Shown in pieces: positions 1 through 11,371 of a stretch of 64,000 bases of DNA; positions within the stretch are counted from its first letter, which is position 1, and each line of letters starts with the position of its first letter. A program made the translations under genes and the position numbers. The DNA is taken from NCBI GenBank assembly GCA_965279565.1, contig OZ257249.1, forward strand, positions 3,224,001 to 3,288,000. Direction: 5' to 3'. Source of the stretch: Tagaea sp965279565. GTDB taxonomy: Bacteria; Pseudomonadota; Alphaproteobacteria; CACIAM-22H2. The notes beneath the pieces were generated by a model, which saw only the letters and a program-made list of their open reading frames with translations, searched no databases and was not told where the DNA came from.

Positions 1-57
1 GCATGACGGCTCGAATTTTTCCGTCATGCCCGGGTTCATCCCGGGCATCCACGACTT
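1..57. repeat. Palindromic intergenic repeat, copy 1 (partial at window edge)
   Basis: The first 57 bases match positions 1159-1215 with a single mismatch (base 13, G here and A there). The unit contains the inverted repeats gcatgacgg/ccgtcatgc and cccggg/cccggg and ends in gggcatccacgactt. The left half of the full element, seen at 1134-1158 in copy 2, would lie before the window. It resembles REP-like palindromes common between genes in alphaproteobacteria. It may act as a bidirectional transcript end. Confidence 0.8.
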
Positions 58-78
58 CGGCATAGAATGACATCCGCC

Positions 79-1122
79 ATGAACCGAACCGCGATCCTCT
101 ACGCGCTGTCCGCCGCCGCCCTGTTCGGGCTTTCCACGCCGGTCGCCAAGCTGCTCGTCGGAACGGTCGATCCGTGGCTGCTGGCGGGCATCCTCTATTC
201 CGGGGCCGGGGCCGGGGCCGGGCTGCTGGCGTTCCGCCTCATGTCGCCGCCGGCCGCGGAGGCGAAGCTTGTGCGCGCCGACCTGCCATGGCTCGCGTTT
301 TCTGTCGCGGCCGGCGGGATCGCGGCACCCGCACTGCTGATGCTCGGCCTCGCCCGGCTCGACGGGTCGACGGCCTCGCTGCTGCTGATCCTCGAAGGCG
401 TGTTCACGGCGTTGCTGGCCTGGTTCGCCTTCCGCGAGAATTTCGACCGGCGCATCGCCGTCGGCATGCTCGCCATCGTGGCCGGAGCGGCCGTGCTGAG
501 CTGGCCCGCCGCGCGCGTGCCAGACGGGCTTGGCGGGCCGCTGCTCGTCGCTGCCGCGTGTTTCGCGTGGGGGATCGACAACAACGTCACGCGCAAGGTC
601 GCACTCGCCGACCCGGTCGCCATCGCCGCGATCAAGGGGCTGGTCGCGGGGCCGGCGAACATCGCCCTCGGCCTGTGGATCGGCGCCGCGTTTCCCGACG
701 CGCCGACCGTGGCGCTGGGTGCCGCGACAGGCCTGCTCGGCTACGGCATCAGCCTCGTGCTGTTCGTGCTGGCGCTGCGCCATCTCGGCACGGCGCGCAC
801 CGGCGCCTATTTCTCGCTCGCCCCGTTCGTCGGCGCGCTTGCCGCCGTCGCACTCCTCGGCGAAGCGGTCACGAGCGAACTGTTCGCCGCCGGCGCGCTG
901 ATGGCCGTGGGAGTCTGGCTGCATGTGAGCGAACGCCACGAACATCCGCACGAACATCACGAGATGGCGCACGCCCACCGGCACACGCACGACGAACACC
1001 ATCGGCACGACCATCCGCCGGGCACCGACCCGACGGAACCGCACAGCCACGCCCATGTCCACGCCGCGATGCGCCACGCGCATCCGCACCTGCCGGACAG
1101 CCATCACCGGCACAGGCACTAG
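79..1122 (+). CDS. DMT-superfamily (EamA) transporter with histidine-rich C-terminal tail
   Basis: This is an inner-membrane drug/metabolite-type transporter of 347 residues. Two EamA repeats supply about ten hydrophobic segments over residues 1-280. The last ~66 residues (from about 929) form a soluble tail with about 25 histidines in HxH and HxHxH patterns, likely to bind Zn, Ni or Co. Known EamA proteins export amino acids, nucleosides or other small metabolites. The tail suggests either metal export or metal-regulated transport, but the substrate is not visible. I chose ATG 79 because it gives the usual family N-terminus; ATG 67 is in frame, and neither has a clear ribosome site. The gene stands alone between two repeat copies. 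Confidence 0.85.
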   Translation: MNRTAILYALSAAALFGLSTPVAKLLVGTVDPWLLAGILYSGAGAGAGLLAFRLMSPPAAEAKLVRADLPWLAFSVAAGGIAAPALLMLGLARLDGSTASLLLILEGVFTALLAWFAFRENFDRRIAVGMLAIVAGAAVLSWPAARVPDGLGGPLLVAAACFAWGIDNNVTRKVALADPVAIAAIKGLVAGPANIALGLWIGAAFPDAPTVALGAATGLLGYGISLVLFVLALRHLGTARTGAYFSLAPFVGALAAVALLGEAVTSELFAAGALMAVGVWLHVSERHEHPHEHHEMAHAHRHTHDEHHRHDHPPGTDPTEPHSHAHVHAAMRHAHPHLPDSHHRHRH

Positions 1123-1133
1123 AAAATCAAAAG

Positions 1134-1215
1134 ACGTGGATGCCCGGCACAAGGCCGGGCATGACGGCTCAAATTTTTCCGTCATGCCCGGGTTCATCCC
1201 GGGCATCCACGACTT
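1134..1215. repeat. Palindromic intergenic repeat, copy 2 (complete)
   Basis: This is the complete element between the transporter and the uvrA stop. Its arms acgtggatgcccgg (1134-1147) and cccgggcatccacg are reverse complements. A second nested pair is gccgggcatgacgg/ccgtcatgcccggg. The whole can fold into one long or two smaller hairpins with an A/T-rich loop (aaattttt). Its right part is 56/57 identical to the first 57 bases of the window. It lies between converging genes, where a transcript end is expected. Confidence 0.85.
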
Positions 1216-1218
1216 GCT

Positions 1219-4086
<2,868 letters not shown>

Positions 4087-4260
4087 GGCAATTCCTGTGA
4101 CGTGTGAAGCAGGGAATATAGGGCGGTAACGGAGGCTTTGCGACGCCTCAGGAAGGGCATTGTGGATAGAAATTGAACGGCGCTTTTGGGGCTTGCGCCG
4201 CCCCCCCGGCTTCTGCAAGTTGGCGCTTCGTTCTTGTGCGACTCGATTGGAGAAACGGCC

Positions 4261-4770
4261 ATGGCCGGCAGCGTCAACAAAGTCATCCTCATCGGCAATC
4301 TCGGCAAGGATCCCGAGGTCCGTTCGATGCAGAACGGCGGCAAGGTCGTGAACCTGTCGATCGCCACGTCGGAAACGTGGCGCGACAAGAACAGCGGCGA
4401 GCGCCAGGAAAAGACCGAGTGGCACCGCGTCGTCATCTTCAACGAGAAGCTCGGCGAAGTGGCCGAGAAATATCTGAAGAAGGGCGCCAAGGTTTACGTC
4501 GAGGGCGCGCTCCAGACGCGCAAGTGGACCGATAACAGCGGCGTCGAGAAATATTCGACCGAAGTCGTCCTGCAGCGCTTCCGTGGCGAGCTCACGATGC
4601 TCGACGGCGGCAAGGGCGGCGGCGCGGGTGGCGGTGGCGGCGGTGGTGGCGACGATTTCGGCGGCGACGACTATGGCGCGCCGAGCAGCGGCGGCGGTGG
4701 TGGCCGTTCGTCGGGCGGCGGCGCACGCAAGCCGGCGGCCGGCCCGATCGACGACGACATTCCGTTCTGA
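4261..4770 (+). CDS. ssb: Single-stranded DNA-binding protein
   Basis: SSB coats single-stranded DNA during replication, recombination and repair. The 169-residue protein has the OB-fold over residues 1-112 (start MAGSVNKVILIGNLGKDPEV) and a glycine/serine-rich disordered linker at ~118-160. The acidic tip DDDIPF, which recruits partner proteins, is present. ATG 4261 follows a ggag four bases before an aaacggcc spacer. The gene is divergent from uvrA, a common arrangement in alphaproteobacteria. The tautomerase gene starts 10 bases downstream and is probably co-transcribed. Confidence 0.97.
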   Translation: MAGSVNKVILIGNLGKDPEVRSMQNGGKVVNLSIATSETWRDKNSGERQEKTEWHRVVIFNEKLGEVAEKYLKKGAKVYVEGALQTRKWTDNSGVEKYSTEVVLQRFRGELTMLDGGKGGGAGGGGGGGGDDFGGDDYGAPSSGGGGGRSSGGGARKPAAGPIDDDIPF

Positions 4771-4780
4771 GCGCGGCGCC

Positions 4781-4984
4781 ATGCCCTTCATCAACCTGAA
4801 GATGGTTCGCGGTGCGACCAAGGCGCAGAAGGCCGAGATCGTGAAGGAGTTCACCGACACGCTCGTGCGCGTGCTCGGCAAGAACCCGCAGAACACGCAT
4901 ATCGTGATCGAGGAAATCGAGCGCGAAAGCTGGGGCCACGCGGGCGAGCTCGTCAGTGAAAAAACGGCAGCGCCGAAGGCCTGA
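4781..4984 (+). CDS. 4-oxalocrotonate tautomerase family protein
   Basis: A 67-residue protein of the tautomerase superfamily. Removal of Met1 would expose Pro1, the general base of the family, in the start MPFINLKMV. Family members form hexamers and act on enol or keto acids, though many short paralogues have no known substrate. The usual C-terminal pattern (HIVIEEIE, then WGHAGEL) is present. It lies 10 bases after ssb. No aromatic meta-cleavage genes lie nearby, so a catabolic role cannot be assigned. Confidence 0.85.
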   Translation: MPFINLKMVRGATKAQKAEIVKEFTDTLVRVLGKNPQNTHIVIEEIERESWGHAGELVSEKTAAPKA

Positions 4985-5135
4985 AAAAGCCCGCTTCCTG
5001 TGGGCTAATTCGCGTGCTGCGGCAACGGGTTACGGCCCCCATTTCGGCTTTGTTTGTGCATCTGCGTCCTGCTAGATTTCAGGCGTCGGATTCGCCCGTT
5101 TCCGGCCCCCTGAAAACCGTACGCGTGACCCCATC

Positions 5136-7877
5136 TTGAGCGACCAAGTTCCGCCGCCCGCCGCCCCGTCCGACATCTCGCCGGTCTCGATCGAAGACGA
5201 GATGAAGCGCAGCTATCTCGATTACGCGATGAGCGTGATCGTGAGCCGCGCATTGCCCGACGCGCGCGACGGGCTGAAGCCGGTGCATCGGCGCATCCTC
5301 TACGCGATGCAGGAATCCGGCTACGACTGGAACCGCGCGTACCGCAAGTCGGCCCGCATCGTCGGCGACGTGATGGGCAAGTACCACCCGCACGGCGACA
5401 GCGCCATCTACGAGTCCATGGTGCGCATGGCGCAGGACTTCTCGATGCGCCTGCTGATGATCGACGGGCAGGGCAATTTCGGCTCGATGGACGGCGATCC
5501 GCCGGCGGCCATGCGCTACACCGAAGCGCGCCTCGCCAAGGCCGCCTCACTGATGCTGACGGACATCGACAAGGAAACCGTCGATTTCCAGCCCAACTAC
5601 GACGACAGCACGGTCGAGCCGACGGTGCTGCCGGCCGTATTCCCGAACCTGCTGGTCAATGGCGGCTCGGGCATCGCCGTCGGCATGGCGACGAACATCC
5701 CGCCGCACAATCTGGGCGAAGTGATCGACGCGTGCTGCGCCTATCTCGACGATCCGGAAATCACGCTCGACGACCTGATGAAGTTCGTGCCCGGCCCCGA
5801 TTTCCCCACGGGCGGCATCGTGATGGGCCGCGGCGGCCTGCGCGAGGCCTACCGCACGGGGCGCGGCTCGATCCTGCTGCGCGGGCGCAGCCACATCGAG
5901 GAGCTTCGCAAGGACCGCGAGGCGATCATCGTCACCGAGGTGCCCTACCAGCAGAACAAGGCCCGGCTGATGGAGCGCATCGCCGAGTGCGTGAACGAGA
6001 AGATCATCGAGGGCATTTCCGACCTGCGCGACGAATCCGACCGCGACGGCGTGCGCGTCGTGATCGAACTGAAGCGCGACGCGAATCCCGAGATCGTGCT
6101 GAACCAGCTCTACAAGTACACGGGCCTGCAGACCTCGTTCGGCTACAACATGCTCGCACTTGACCAGGGCAAGCCCGTGCTGATGGGCCTGAAGGAACTG
6201 ATCCGCTGCTTCGTGGAGTTCCGCGAGGAAGTGATCACGCGGCGCACGCGCTATCTTCTGCGCGAGGCGCGCAAGCGCGCGCACACCTTGATCGGCCTTG
6301 CCGTGTCGGTCGTCAATCTCGACCCGGTCATCGAACTGATCCGCAAGTCGCCCGACCCGGTCGTGGCGCGCGAGCGCCTGATGGAGCGCGCGTGGCCGGT
6401 GACCGAGATCGCCAGCTATATCGAGATGGTCGGCGAACCGGGGCGCAGCGTCGTCGACGGCACGTACCGGCTGTCGGAAGAGCAGGCCAAGGCGATCCTG
6501 GAACTGCGCCTGCAGCGCCTGACGGGCCTCGAGCGCGACAAGATCCTGGGCGAGCTCAAGGACATCGTCGCGCAGATCGCCGACTTCATCGACATCCTCG
6601 GCTCGCGCGAGCGTCTCTACGCCATCCTGCGCAACGAGCTTGCCGCCTACCGTGCCGAGTTCGCCGACAAGCGACGCACGACGCTGGAGGAAGGCGACGG
6701 CGAGCAGGACATCGAGGACCTGATCCAGCCCGAGGACATGGTCGTCACCGTCACGCATGCCGGCTACATCAAGCGCACGCCGCTGTCGAGCTACCGCGCG
6801 CAGCGCCGCGGCGGCAAGGGCCGCTCGGGCATGGCGACGCGCGAAGAGGATTTCGTCAGCCAGGTGTTCGTCGCGAACACGCACGCCCCCGTGCTGTTCT
6901 TCACGACGCGCGGGCTCGTCTTCCTGCTCAAATGCTACAAGCTGCCGCTCGGCAACCCGCAGAACCGCGGCAAGCCGATGGTCCAGCTGCTGCCATTGGC
7001 CGACGGCGAGCGCATCGCGACCGTGCTGGCGCTGCCGACCGACGCCACACTTTGGGACAAGCTGCACATCGTGTTCGCCACGTCGGCCGGCAACGTGCGC
7101 CGCAACGCGCTGTCGGATTTCACGAACATCATGGCCAAGGGCAAGATCGCCATGAAGCTGGAGGAGGCGGGCGAACGGCTCGTCGCCGTCCAGCCCTGCC
7201 AGGATACGCAGGACGTCGTGCTCGCCACGCGCGAGGGCAAGTGCATCCGCTTCGCGGTCGACGACGTGCGCGTCTTCGCCAGCCGCAATTCCACGGGCGT
7301 GCGCGGCATCCGCCTGGGCGAGGGCGACGAGGTCATCTCGATGGCGCTGCTGCGCCACATGGACCTTGAAACCGTCGAGCGCGAGGCGTTCCTGCGCATG
7401 GCGCGCCAGCGCCGCGGCACGACCGACGACGCGGCCGTCGAGACGGTCGAAACGGAAGCGCCGGAGAGCACGGCGCTGGTCCTGTCCGAGGAGCGCTACG
7501 CCGAACTGGCCGCAGCCGAGGAATTCCTGCTGGCGATCACCACCAAGGGCTTCGGCAAGCGCAGCTCTTCCTACGAATACCGCCTCACGGGCCGCGGCGG
7601 CTCGGGTATTGCCAACATCGAGACGACCGACAAGAACGGCGTCGTCGTGGCGTCGTTCCCTGTGCGCGACGGCGACCAGCTGATGATCGTGTCGGACGGC
7701 GGCACGCTGATCCGCACGCCGGTGAACGACATCCGCATCGCGCGCCGGCAGACGCAGGGCGTGACCGTCTTCCGCGTGGGCGACGGCGAGAAGGTGGTTT
7801 CGGTCGCGCGCCTGGGCGATCTTGGCGGCGACGATACGGGCGACGCCGGTGCGGCACCGGCCGGGGAGGGGAAATGA
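5136..7877 (+). CDS. gyrA: DNA gyrase subunit A
   Basis: GyrA is the DNA-cleaving and rejoining subunit of the A2B2 gyrase that supercoils DNA. The protein is 913 residues. The breakage-reunion core includes the catalytic tyrosine Tyr128 (MRYTEARL). The C-terminal beta-pinwheel carries a GyrA box, QRRGGKG. The quinolone-resistance region reads HPHGDSAIYESMV, so the positions matching E. coli Ser83 and Asp87 are Ser89 and Glu93. The start is TTG (5136), giving MSDQVPPP; no ATG upstream fits the family. The last four bases overlap coaD (ATGA). Confidence 0.97.
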   Translation: MSDQVPPPAAPSDISPVSIEDEMKRSYLDYAMSVIVSRALPDARDGLKPVHRRILYAMQESGYDWNRAYRKSARIVGDVMGKYHPHGDSAIYESMVRMAQDFSMRLLMIDGQGNFGSMDGDPPAAMRYTEARLAKAASLMLTDIDKETVDFQPNYDDSTVEPTVLPAVFPNLLVNGGSGIAVGMATNIPPHNLGEVIDACCAYLDDPEITLDDLMKFVPGPDFPTGGIVMGRGGLREAYRTGRGSILLRGRSHIEELRKDREAIIVTEVPYQQNKARLMERIAECVNEKIIEGISDLRDESDRDGVRVVIELKRDANPEIVLNQLYKYTGLQTSFGYNMLALDQGKPVLMGLKELIRCFVEFREEVITRRTRYLLREARKRAHTLIGLAVSVVNLDPVIELIRKSPDPVVARERLMERAWPVTEIASYIEMVGEPGRSVVDGTYRLSEEQAKAILELRLQRLTGLERDKILGELKDIVAQIADFIDILGSRERLYAILRNELAAYRAEFADKRRTTLEEGDGEQDIEDLIQPEDMVVTVTHAGYIKRTPLSSYRAQRRGGKGRSGMATREEDFVSQVFVANTHAPVLFFTTRGLVFLLKCYKLPLGNPQNRGKPMVQLLPLADGERIATVLALPTDATLWDKLHIVFATSAGNVRRNALSDFTNIMAKGKIAMKLEEAGERLVAVQPCQDTQDVVLATREGKCIRFAVDDVRVFASRNSTGVRGIRLGEGDEVISMALLRHMDLETVEREAFLRMARQRRGTTDDAAVETVETEAPESTALVLSEERYAELAAAEEFLLAITTKGFGKRSSSYEYRLTGRGGSGIANIETTDKNGVVVASFPVRDGDQLMIVSDGGTLIRTPVNDIRIARRQTQGVTVFRVGDGEKVVSVARLGDLGGDDTGDAGAAPAGEGK

Positions 7878-8440
7878 GCGAACGCATCGCGATCTATCCC
7901 GGCACGTTCGATCCGGCGACCAACGGGCATCTCGACATCATCCATCGCGGCGCCCTCGTCGTCGACCGGCTGGTCGTCGGCGTGGCGGTCAATGCCGGCA
8001 AGGGCCCGCTCTTCACGCTGGACGAGCGCGTGGCGATCATGCGCGCCGAAGTGGCGTCGATGGCCGACGTCGCCGCGCGCATCGAGGTGCGCCCGTTCGA
8101 AACGCTGCTGATGAAGTTCGCCCAGTCGGTCGGGGCGCGGATCATCCTGCGCGGCCTGCGCGCCGTGTCGGACTTCGAGTACGAGTTCCAGATGGCCGGC
8201 ATGAACAAGCGCCTCGACCCGAAGGTCGAGACGCTGTTCCTGATGGCCTCGGAGACGCAGCAGTTCATTTCCTCGCGCTTCGTCAAGGAAGTGGGCCGTC
8301 TGGGCGGGGACATCTCGCACTTCGTGTCCCCCCGCGTGGATGCGGCCATGCGGGCCAAGTTCGCGGCTGCGGCCAAGCCCGCCGACGGCGAGGCGGAGCC
8401 CACGCTGCTGCCCGTCACGGCGCCGCGCGCGCCGCTCTAG
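7874..8440 (+). CDS. coaD: Pantetheine-phosphate adenylyltransferase
   Basis: CoaD transfers AMP from ATP to 4'-phosphopantetheine, the fourth step of coenzyme A synthesis. The 188-residue cytosolic protein starts IAIYPGTFDPATNGHLD, with the nucleotidyltransferase motif (T/H)xGH as TNGH. ILRGLRAVSDFEYE and ISSRFVKEV are also family motifs. The C-terminus is about 20 residues longer than in E. coli and low in complexity. Its ATG overlaps the gyrA stop by four bases, suggesting translational coupling; a gyrA-coaD pair is common in alphaproteobacteria. Confidence 0.96.
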   Translation: MSERIAIYPGTFDPATNGHLDIIHRGALVVDRLVVGVAVNAGKGPLFTLDERVAIMRAEVASMADVAARIEVRPFETLLMKFAQSVGARIILRGLRAVSDFEYEFQMAGMNKRLDPKVETLFLMASETQQFISSRFVKEVGRLGGDISHFVSPRVDAAMRAKFAAAAKPADGEAEPTLLPVTAPRAPL

Positions 8441-8512
8441 ACGGTTTCACGCCAAGGCGGTTGACCCCGGGCGAGGGCGGCCCTAGTTTCCGCACCGTCA
8501 TGTCGCAGGGAC

Positions 8513-8588
8513 GAGCCCGTAGCTCAGTCGGTAGAGCATCGGACTTTTAATCTGAGGGTCGCGGGTTCGAATCCCGCCGGGCTCACCA
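8513..8588 (+). tRNA. tRNA-Lys (anticodon UUU)
   Basis: The 76 bases fold as a tRNA. The acceptor stem is GAGCCCG/CGGGCTC, the D arm GCTC...GAGC, the anticodon stem TCGGA/TCTGA with loop CTTTTAA (anticodon TTT), and the T arm GCGGG-TTCGAAT-CCCGC. A and an encoded CCA follow. The gene lies between coaD and the DUF1488-like gene on the same strand. Confidence 0.97.
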
Positions 8589-8651
8589 GCGCCGGGTGTG
8601 GGATTTGCAAGGCGGGAACGGGTAAGAAGCAGATGTTGGAAGGCCGCTGAC

Positions 8652-8945
8652 ATGCCCCTCGATTTCAGCGCCGGTCGCGCCCACTACGATGCGGTCCAGA
8701 ACGGGATCGTCATCGACGTGCGCGACGGCACCAAGCACGTCCCTTGCGTCATCGAGAAGCAGGCGCTTGCCGACTTCGAGGGCGTGTCGAACGTCTCGCC
8801 CGGCTCGCTCGTGTCGATCTACCGCAGCCACGCCGAGCGCATCCACAAGCTGATCGCGACGCTCTATGCCTCCGGCCAGGCGGACGCCAAGCACGGCCTC
8901 AGGATCACCAGCAAGGTCCTCAACGGCGTGCGCCGGAAGACTTGA
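8652..8945 (+). CDS. DUF1488-like small protein
   Basis: A 97-residue protein that resembles DUF1488 in size and pattern: an N-terminal FSAGRAHYDA, a central beta region, then IYRSHAERIHKLIATLY near the middle. The function of that family is unknown. No signal peptide or membrane segment is visible. The start ATG 8652 lies 63 bases after tRNA-Lys. The last 26 bases overlap, tail to tail, the end of the glycosyltransferase on the other strand. The family assignment is from memory of the pattern and is moderate. Confidence 0.65.
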   Translation: MPLDFSAGRAHYDAVQNGIVIDVRDGTKHVPCVIEKQALADFEGVSNVSPGSLVSIYRSHAERIHKLIATLYASGQADAKHGLRITSKVLNGVRRKT

Positions 8946-11307
8946 TCTTCCAGATCGCCCTGTAGAACCGTTCGAACTGCCGCGCGCGCGTGCGCCCGTC
9001 GCACAGCGACGAGGCGGCAATGCGCGCGCGCTGGTTGGCGCGCATCTCGACCAGTGCCGCCGTATCGCCCGCAAGGCGCTTCGCGATCGCGACGAACTCG
9101 TCGGCGTCGCGCGCGATCCAGTCCCTCTTGCCGATCGTCGCCAGCATCGCGGCCGTCAGCCGGCTCGCCATCGTCGCACCCGGCTTGGTGACGACGGGCA
9201 TGCCCATCCACAGTGCTTCGAAGCTCGACGTCCAGCCGCTGAACGGGAACGGGTCGAGCGCCACGTCCATCCGGTCGTAGAGGTCGAGATGCACGTTGAG
9301 CCCTTCCACGCCCGCGCGCAGGTCGGCGCGCGCCGGGTCCACGCCGCCGCGCACGAAGGCCGCGCGCACACGCGCCGCGATCGACGGGACGGCATAGAGG
9401 CTCTTGTACTTGAGCAGCAGGCGCGAACCGGGCGTCTCGCGCAGGACGCGGACCCACAGATCCAGCACCGCGTCGTTGACCTTGACCGGATTGCTGAACG
9501 AGCCGAACACCGGCCCGGAGCCCGAGGCCGACGGCGGCGGGCCGGGCATGCGCGCCTCGCCCAGGGGCACATGGATGAAATAGCCCGGCAGGCGCAGCGG
9601 CCGTTCGGCGAATCGCTCGGTGCCCAGACGCGGGACGAGGAAGCGGTCTGCGAAGAGGCCGTCGTAGCAGTCCATCCCCGTCGTCGCCGCCTCGCCGAAG
9701 GCAAGCTGCACGAGTGCCGGGCGCCATGCCGCGACGAGCGGCCGGTTGCGGTCGAAACGTCCCGCCACGCAGACGAGGATGTCGATGCCGTCGGCGCGCA
9801 TGCGCTCGGCCACCTGCCGGTCGGTCTCGCCGACCACGTCGCGCCAGTGTTCGACGAGGACGCGGAAATTGACGGTCGTCGCATCGGGCAGCGCCACGTC
9901 GGAATAGACGAACGTCTCGAAGGCCTCGCGGTCGTGGTGGGCGACGATCGGCGCCAGACTGCGCGCGATCGGATGGTCGCGCAGGTCCGACGAGATGTAG
10001 CCCACGCGCAGCCGTCGCTTTCCGGCCGGTGCGGGTGCGGCCGGCGGCAGCGGGTCTGCGGGCACATGCCGGCGCGCGAATTCCAGATGCTCGGCATAGA
10101 GCGTTTCGGGCGAAACCGTCGGGTCGTAGAGCAGGGCGAGCAGCAGGTTGCGGTGCGTCTCGTACGAGCCGGGGTCGATCGCCAGCGCCCGGCGATAGAG
10201 CGCAAGTGCGGTCGCCGCCTCGCCGCGTTCGAGCTGCAGGTTCGCGAGATTGCCGAGCGCCGACGCGAAATCCGGCTTGAGCCTCAGCGCGGCCTCGTAG
10301 CTCGCCACCGCCTCGTCGAGCTGGCCGCGGTCGCGCAGCGCCGTGGCGAGATTGTCGTAGGTTTCCGCGATGGTCGGGTCGAGGGCGAGCGCTTCGCGGT
10401 AGAGCTCGACCGCACGGTCGAGCCGCCCCAGCGCACGCATCGCGTTGGCGAAATTCGTGTGGGCCGCGGCCGATTTCGGCGACATGCGCAGCACGGTCTG
10501 CAGCTTCTCGGCCGCGAGATCGGCCCGCCCGCGTTCGAGCAGCGCCACGGCGAAGTCGTTGAGCACCAGCGCGTCGCCGGGTGCCGCCGCCTCGGCGCGA
10601 CGGTAGAATTCGATCGCCTCGTCCAGGCGCCTAGCCTTGTGGCGCTGCGTGGCGAGCGAACGCAGCGTCTCGACATCGTCCGGATCGAGCTGGAGTGCAC
10701 GTTCGAGCGCCGTTCCGGCATCCGCCGTCCGGTCCAGTGCTGCCAGCGCCTGCGCGCGGTTGCGGTGGAGCGAGGCGATCGCCGGATGGCGCAAGATCAG
10801 CGCATCGAACGCGGCAAGCGCTTCGGCCGGCCGCCCGGCAGCGAGCAGGGCGGCCCCGAGATTGTTGCGCGCCTCGGCATGGTCGGGGGCGAGGGCGAGC
10901 ACGGCAGCGTAATCATCGATCGCCGCGTCGACGGCCCCGGACGCCTGGCGGGACAGGCCGCGCACGAAGCGCGCATCGACCATGCCGGGCGCAAGGGCAA
11001 GCGCCTTGTCGCAGCTGGCGATCGCGCGGTCGTAGGCGCCGGCCTTGCGCCACGCGTTGGCGAGATTGGAATGGAAGGCCGGCATGTCGGGGCGGACGGC
11101 GATCGCGGCCGAAATGCTCCGGATCGCGTCTTCGAAGCGGTCCTGCTGGAGGGCGACGACGCCCAGCAGATGCAGCGCGTCCGGCTGGTCGGGAACGGTG
11201 GCCAGGACCTGGCGGTAGATGTCGGCCGCCCGCGCGAGATCGCCTGTGCGATGGAGTTCCATCGCGGCCGCAAGGCGCGCTTCGGGCGATTCGCCGGTCC
11301 GGTTCAT
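8920..11307 (-). CDS. TPR-repeat protein with GT41 (O-GlcNAc-transferase-like) domain, FlmG-like
   Basis: The 795-residue cytosolic protein has about eleven TPR repeats over residues 8-395 (for example RADIYRQVLATVPDQPDALH-type units). A GT-B fold follows at ~425-795. Catalytic-domain landmarks are LRVGYISSDLRDHPIA, FGSFSNPVKVND, ALDPFPFSGWTSSFEALWMG and MPVVTKPG, as in GT41 and SPINDLY proteins. Known relatives glycosylate serine or threonine; in Caulobacter the similarly built FlmG modifies flagellin. A flagellin, cheZ and sugar-modifying genes lie within 12 kb, so flagellin glycosylation is a reasonable but unproven role. The start ATG 11307 is 64 bases from the divergent ppa. Confidence 0.88.
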   Translation of the reverse strand: MNRTGESPEARLAAAMELHRTGDLARAADIYRQVLATVPDQPDALHLLGVVALQQDRFEDAIRSISAAIAVRPDMPAFHSNLANAWRKAGAYDRAIASCDKALALAPGMVDARFVRGLSRQASGAVDAAIDDYAAVLALAPDHAEARNNLGAALLAAGRPAEALAAFDALILRHPAIASLHRNRAQALAALDRTADAGTALERALQLDPDDVETLRSLATQRHKARRLDEAIEFYRRAEAAAPGDALVLNDFAVALLERGRADLAAEKLQTVLRMSPKSAAAHTNFANAMRALGRLDRAVELYREALALDPTIAETYDNLATALRDRGQLDEAVASYEAALRLKPDFASALGNLANLQLERGEAATALALYRRALAIDPGSYETHRNLLLALLYDPTVSPETLYAEHLEFARRHVPADPLPPAAPAPAGKRRLRVGYISSDLRDHPIARSLAPIVAHHDREAFETFVYSDVALPDATTVNFRVLVEHWRDVVGETDRQVAERMRADGIDILVCVAGRFDRNRPLVAAWRPALVQLAFGEAATTGMDCYDGLFADRFLVPRLGTERFAERPLRLPGYFIHVPLGEARMPGPPPSASGSGPVFGSFSNPVKVNDAVLDLWVRVLRETPGSRLLLKYKSLYAVPSIAARVRAAFVRGGVDPARADLRAGVEGLNVHLDLYDRMDVALDPFPFSGWTSSFEALWMGMPVVTKPGATMASRLTAAMLATIGKRDWIARDADEFVAIAKRLAGDTAALVEMRANQRARIAASSLCDGRTRARQFERFYRAIWKIKSSGARR

Positions 11308-11371
11308 GCGGGCGAGCCTAGCGGCGACGGACGACAGGCGCTACTCTCGCCGGACGCGATGGAGGTGCGCC

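Noticed and set aside
201..226. Tandem repeat gccggg in the transporter gene
   Set aside because: It encodes an in-frame Gly-Ala run in a membrane helix; too short and ordinary to be a separate element.
4087..4260. LexA (SOS) box between uvrA and ssb
   Set aside because: I searched for GTTC-N7-GTTC and its complement. A single gttc half-site near 4230 has no partner.
4985..5010. Terminator after the tautomerase gene
   Set aside because: agcccgc/gtgggct can pair, but on the plus strand no T-run follows; the T-run appears only for the minus strand, where no gene ends.
5547..7358. Long frame antisense to gyrA
   Set aside because: Shadow of gyrA with no recognisable features.
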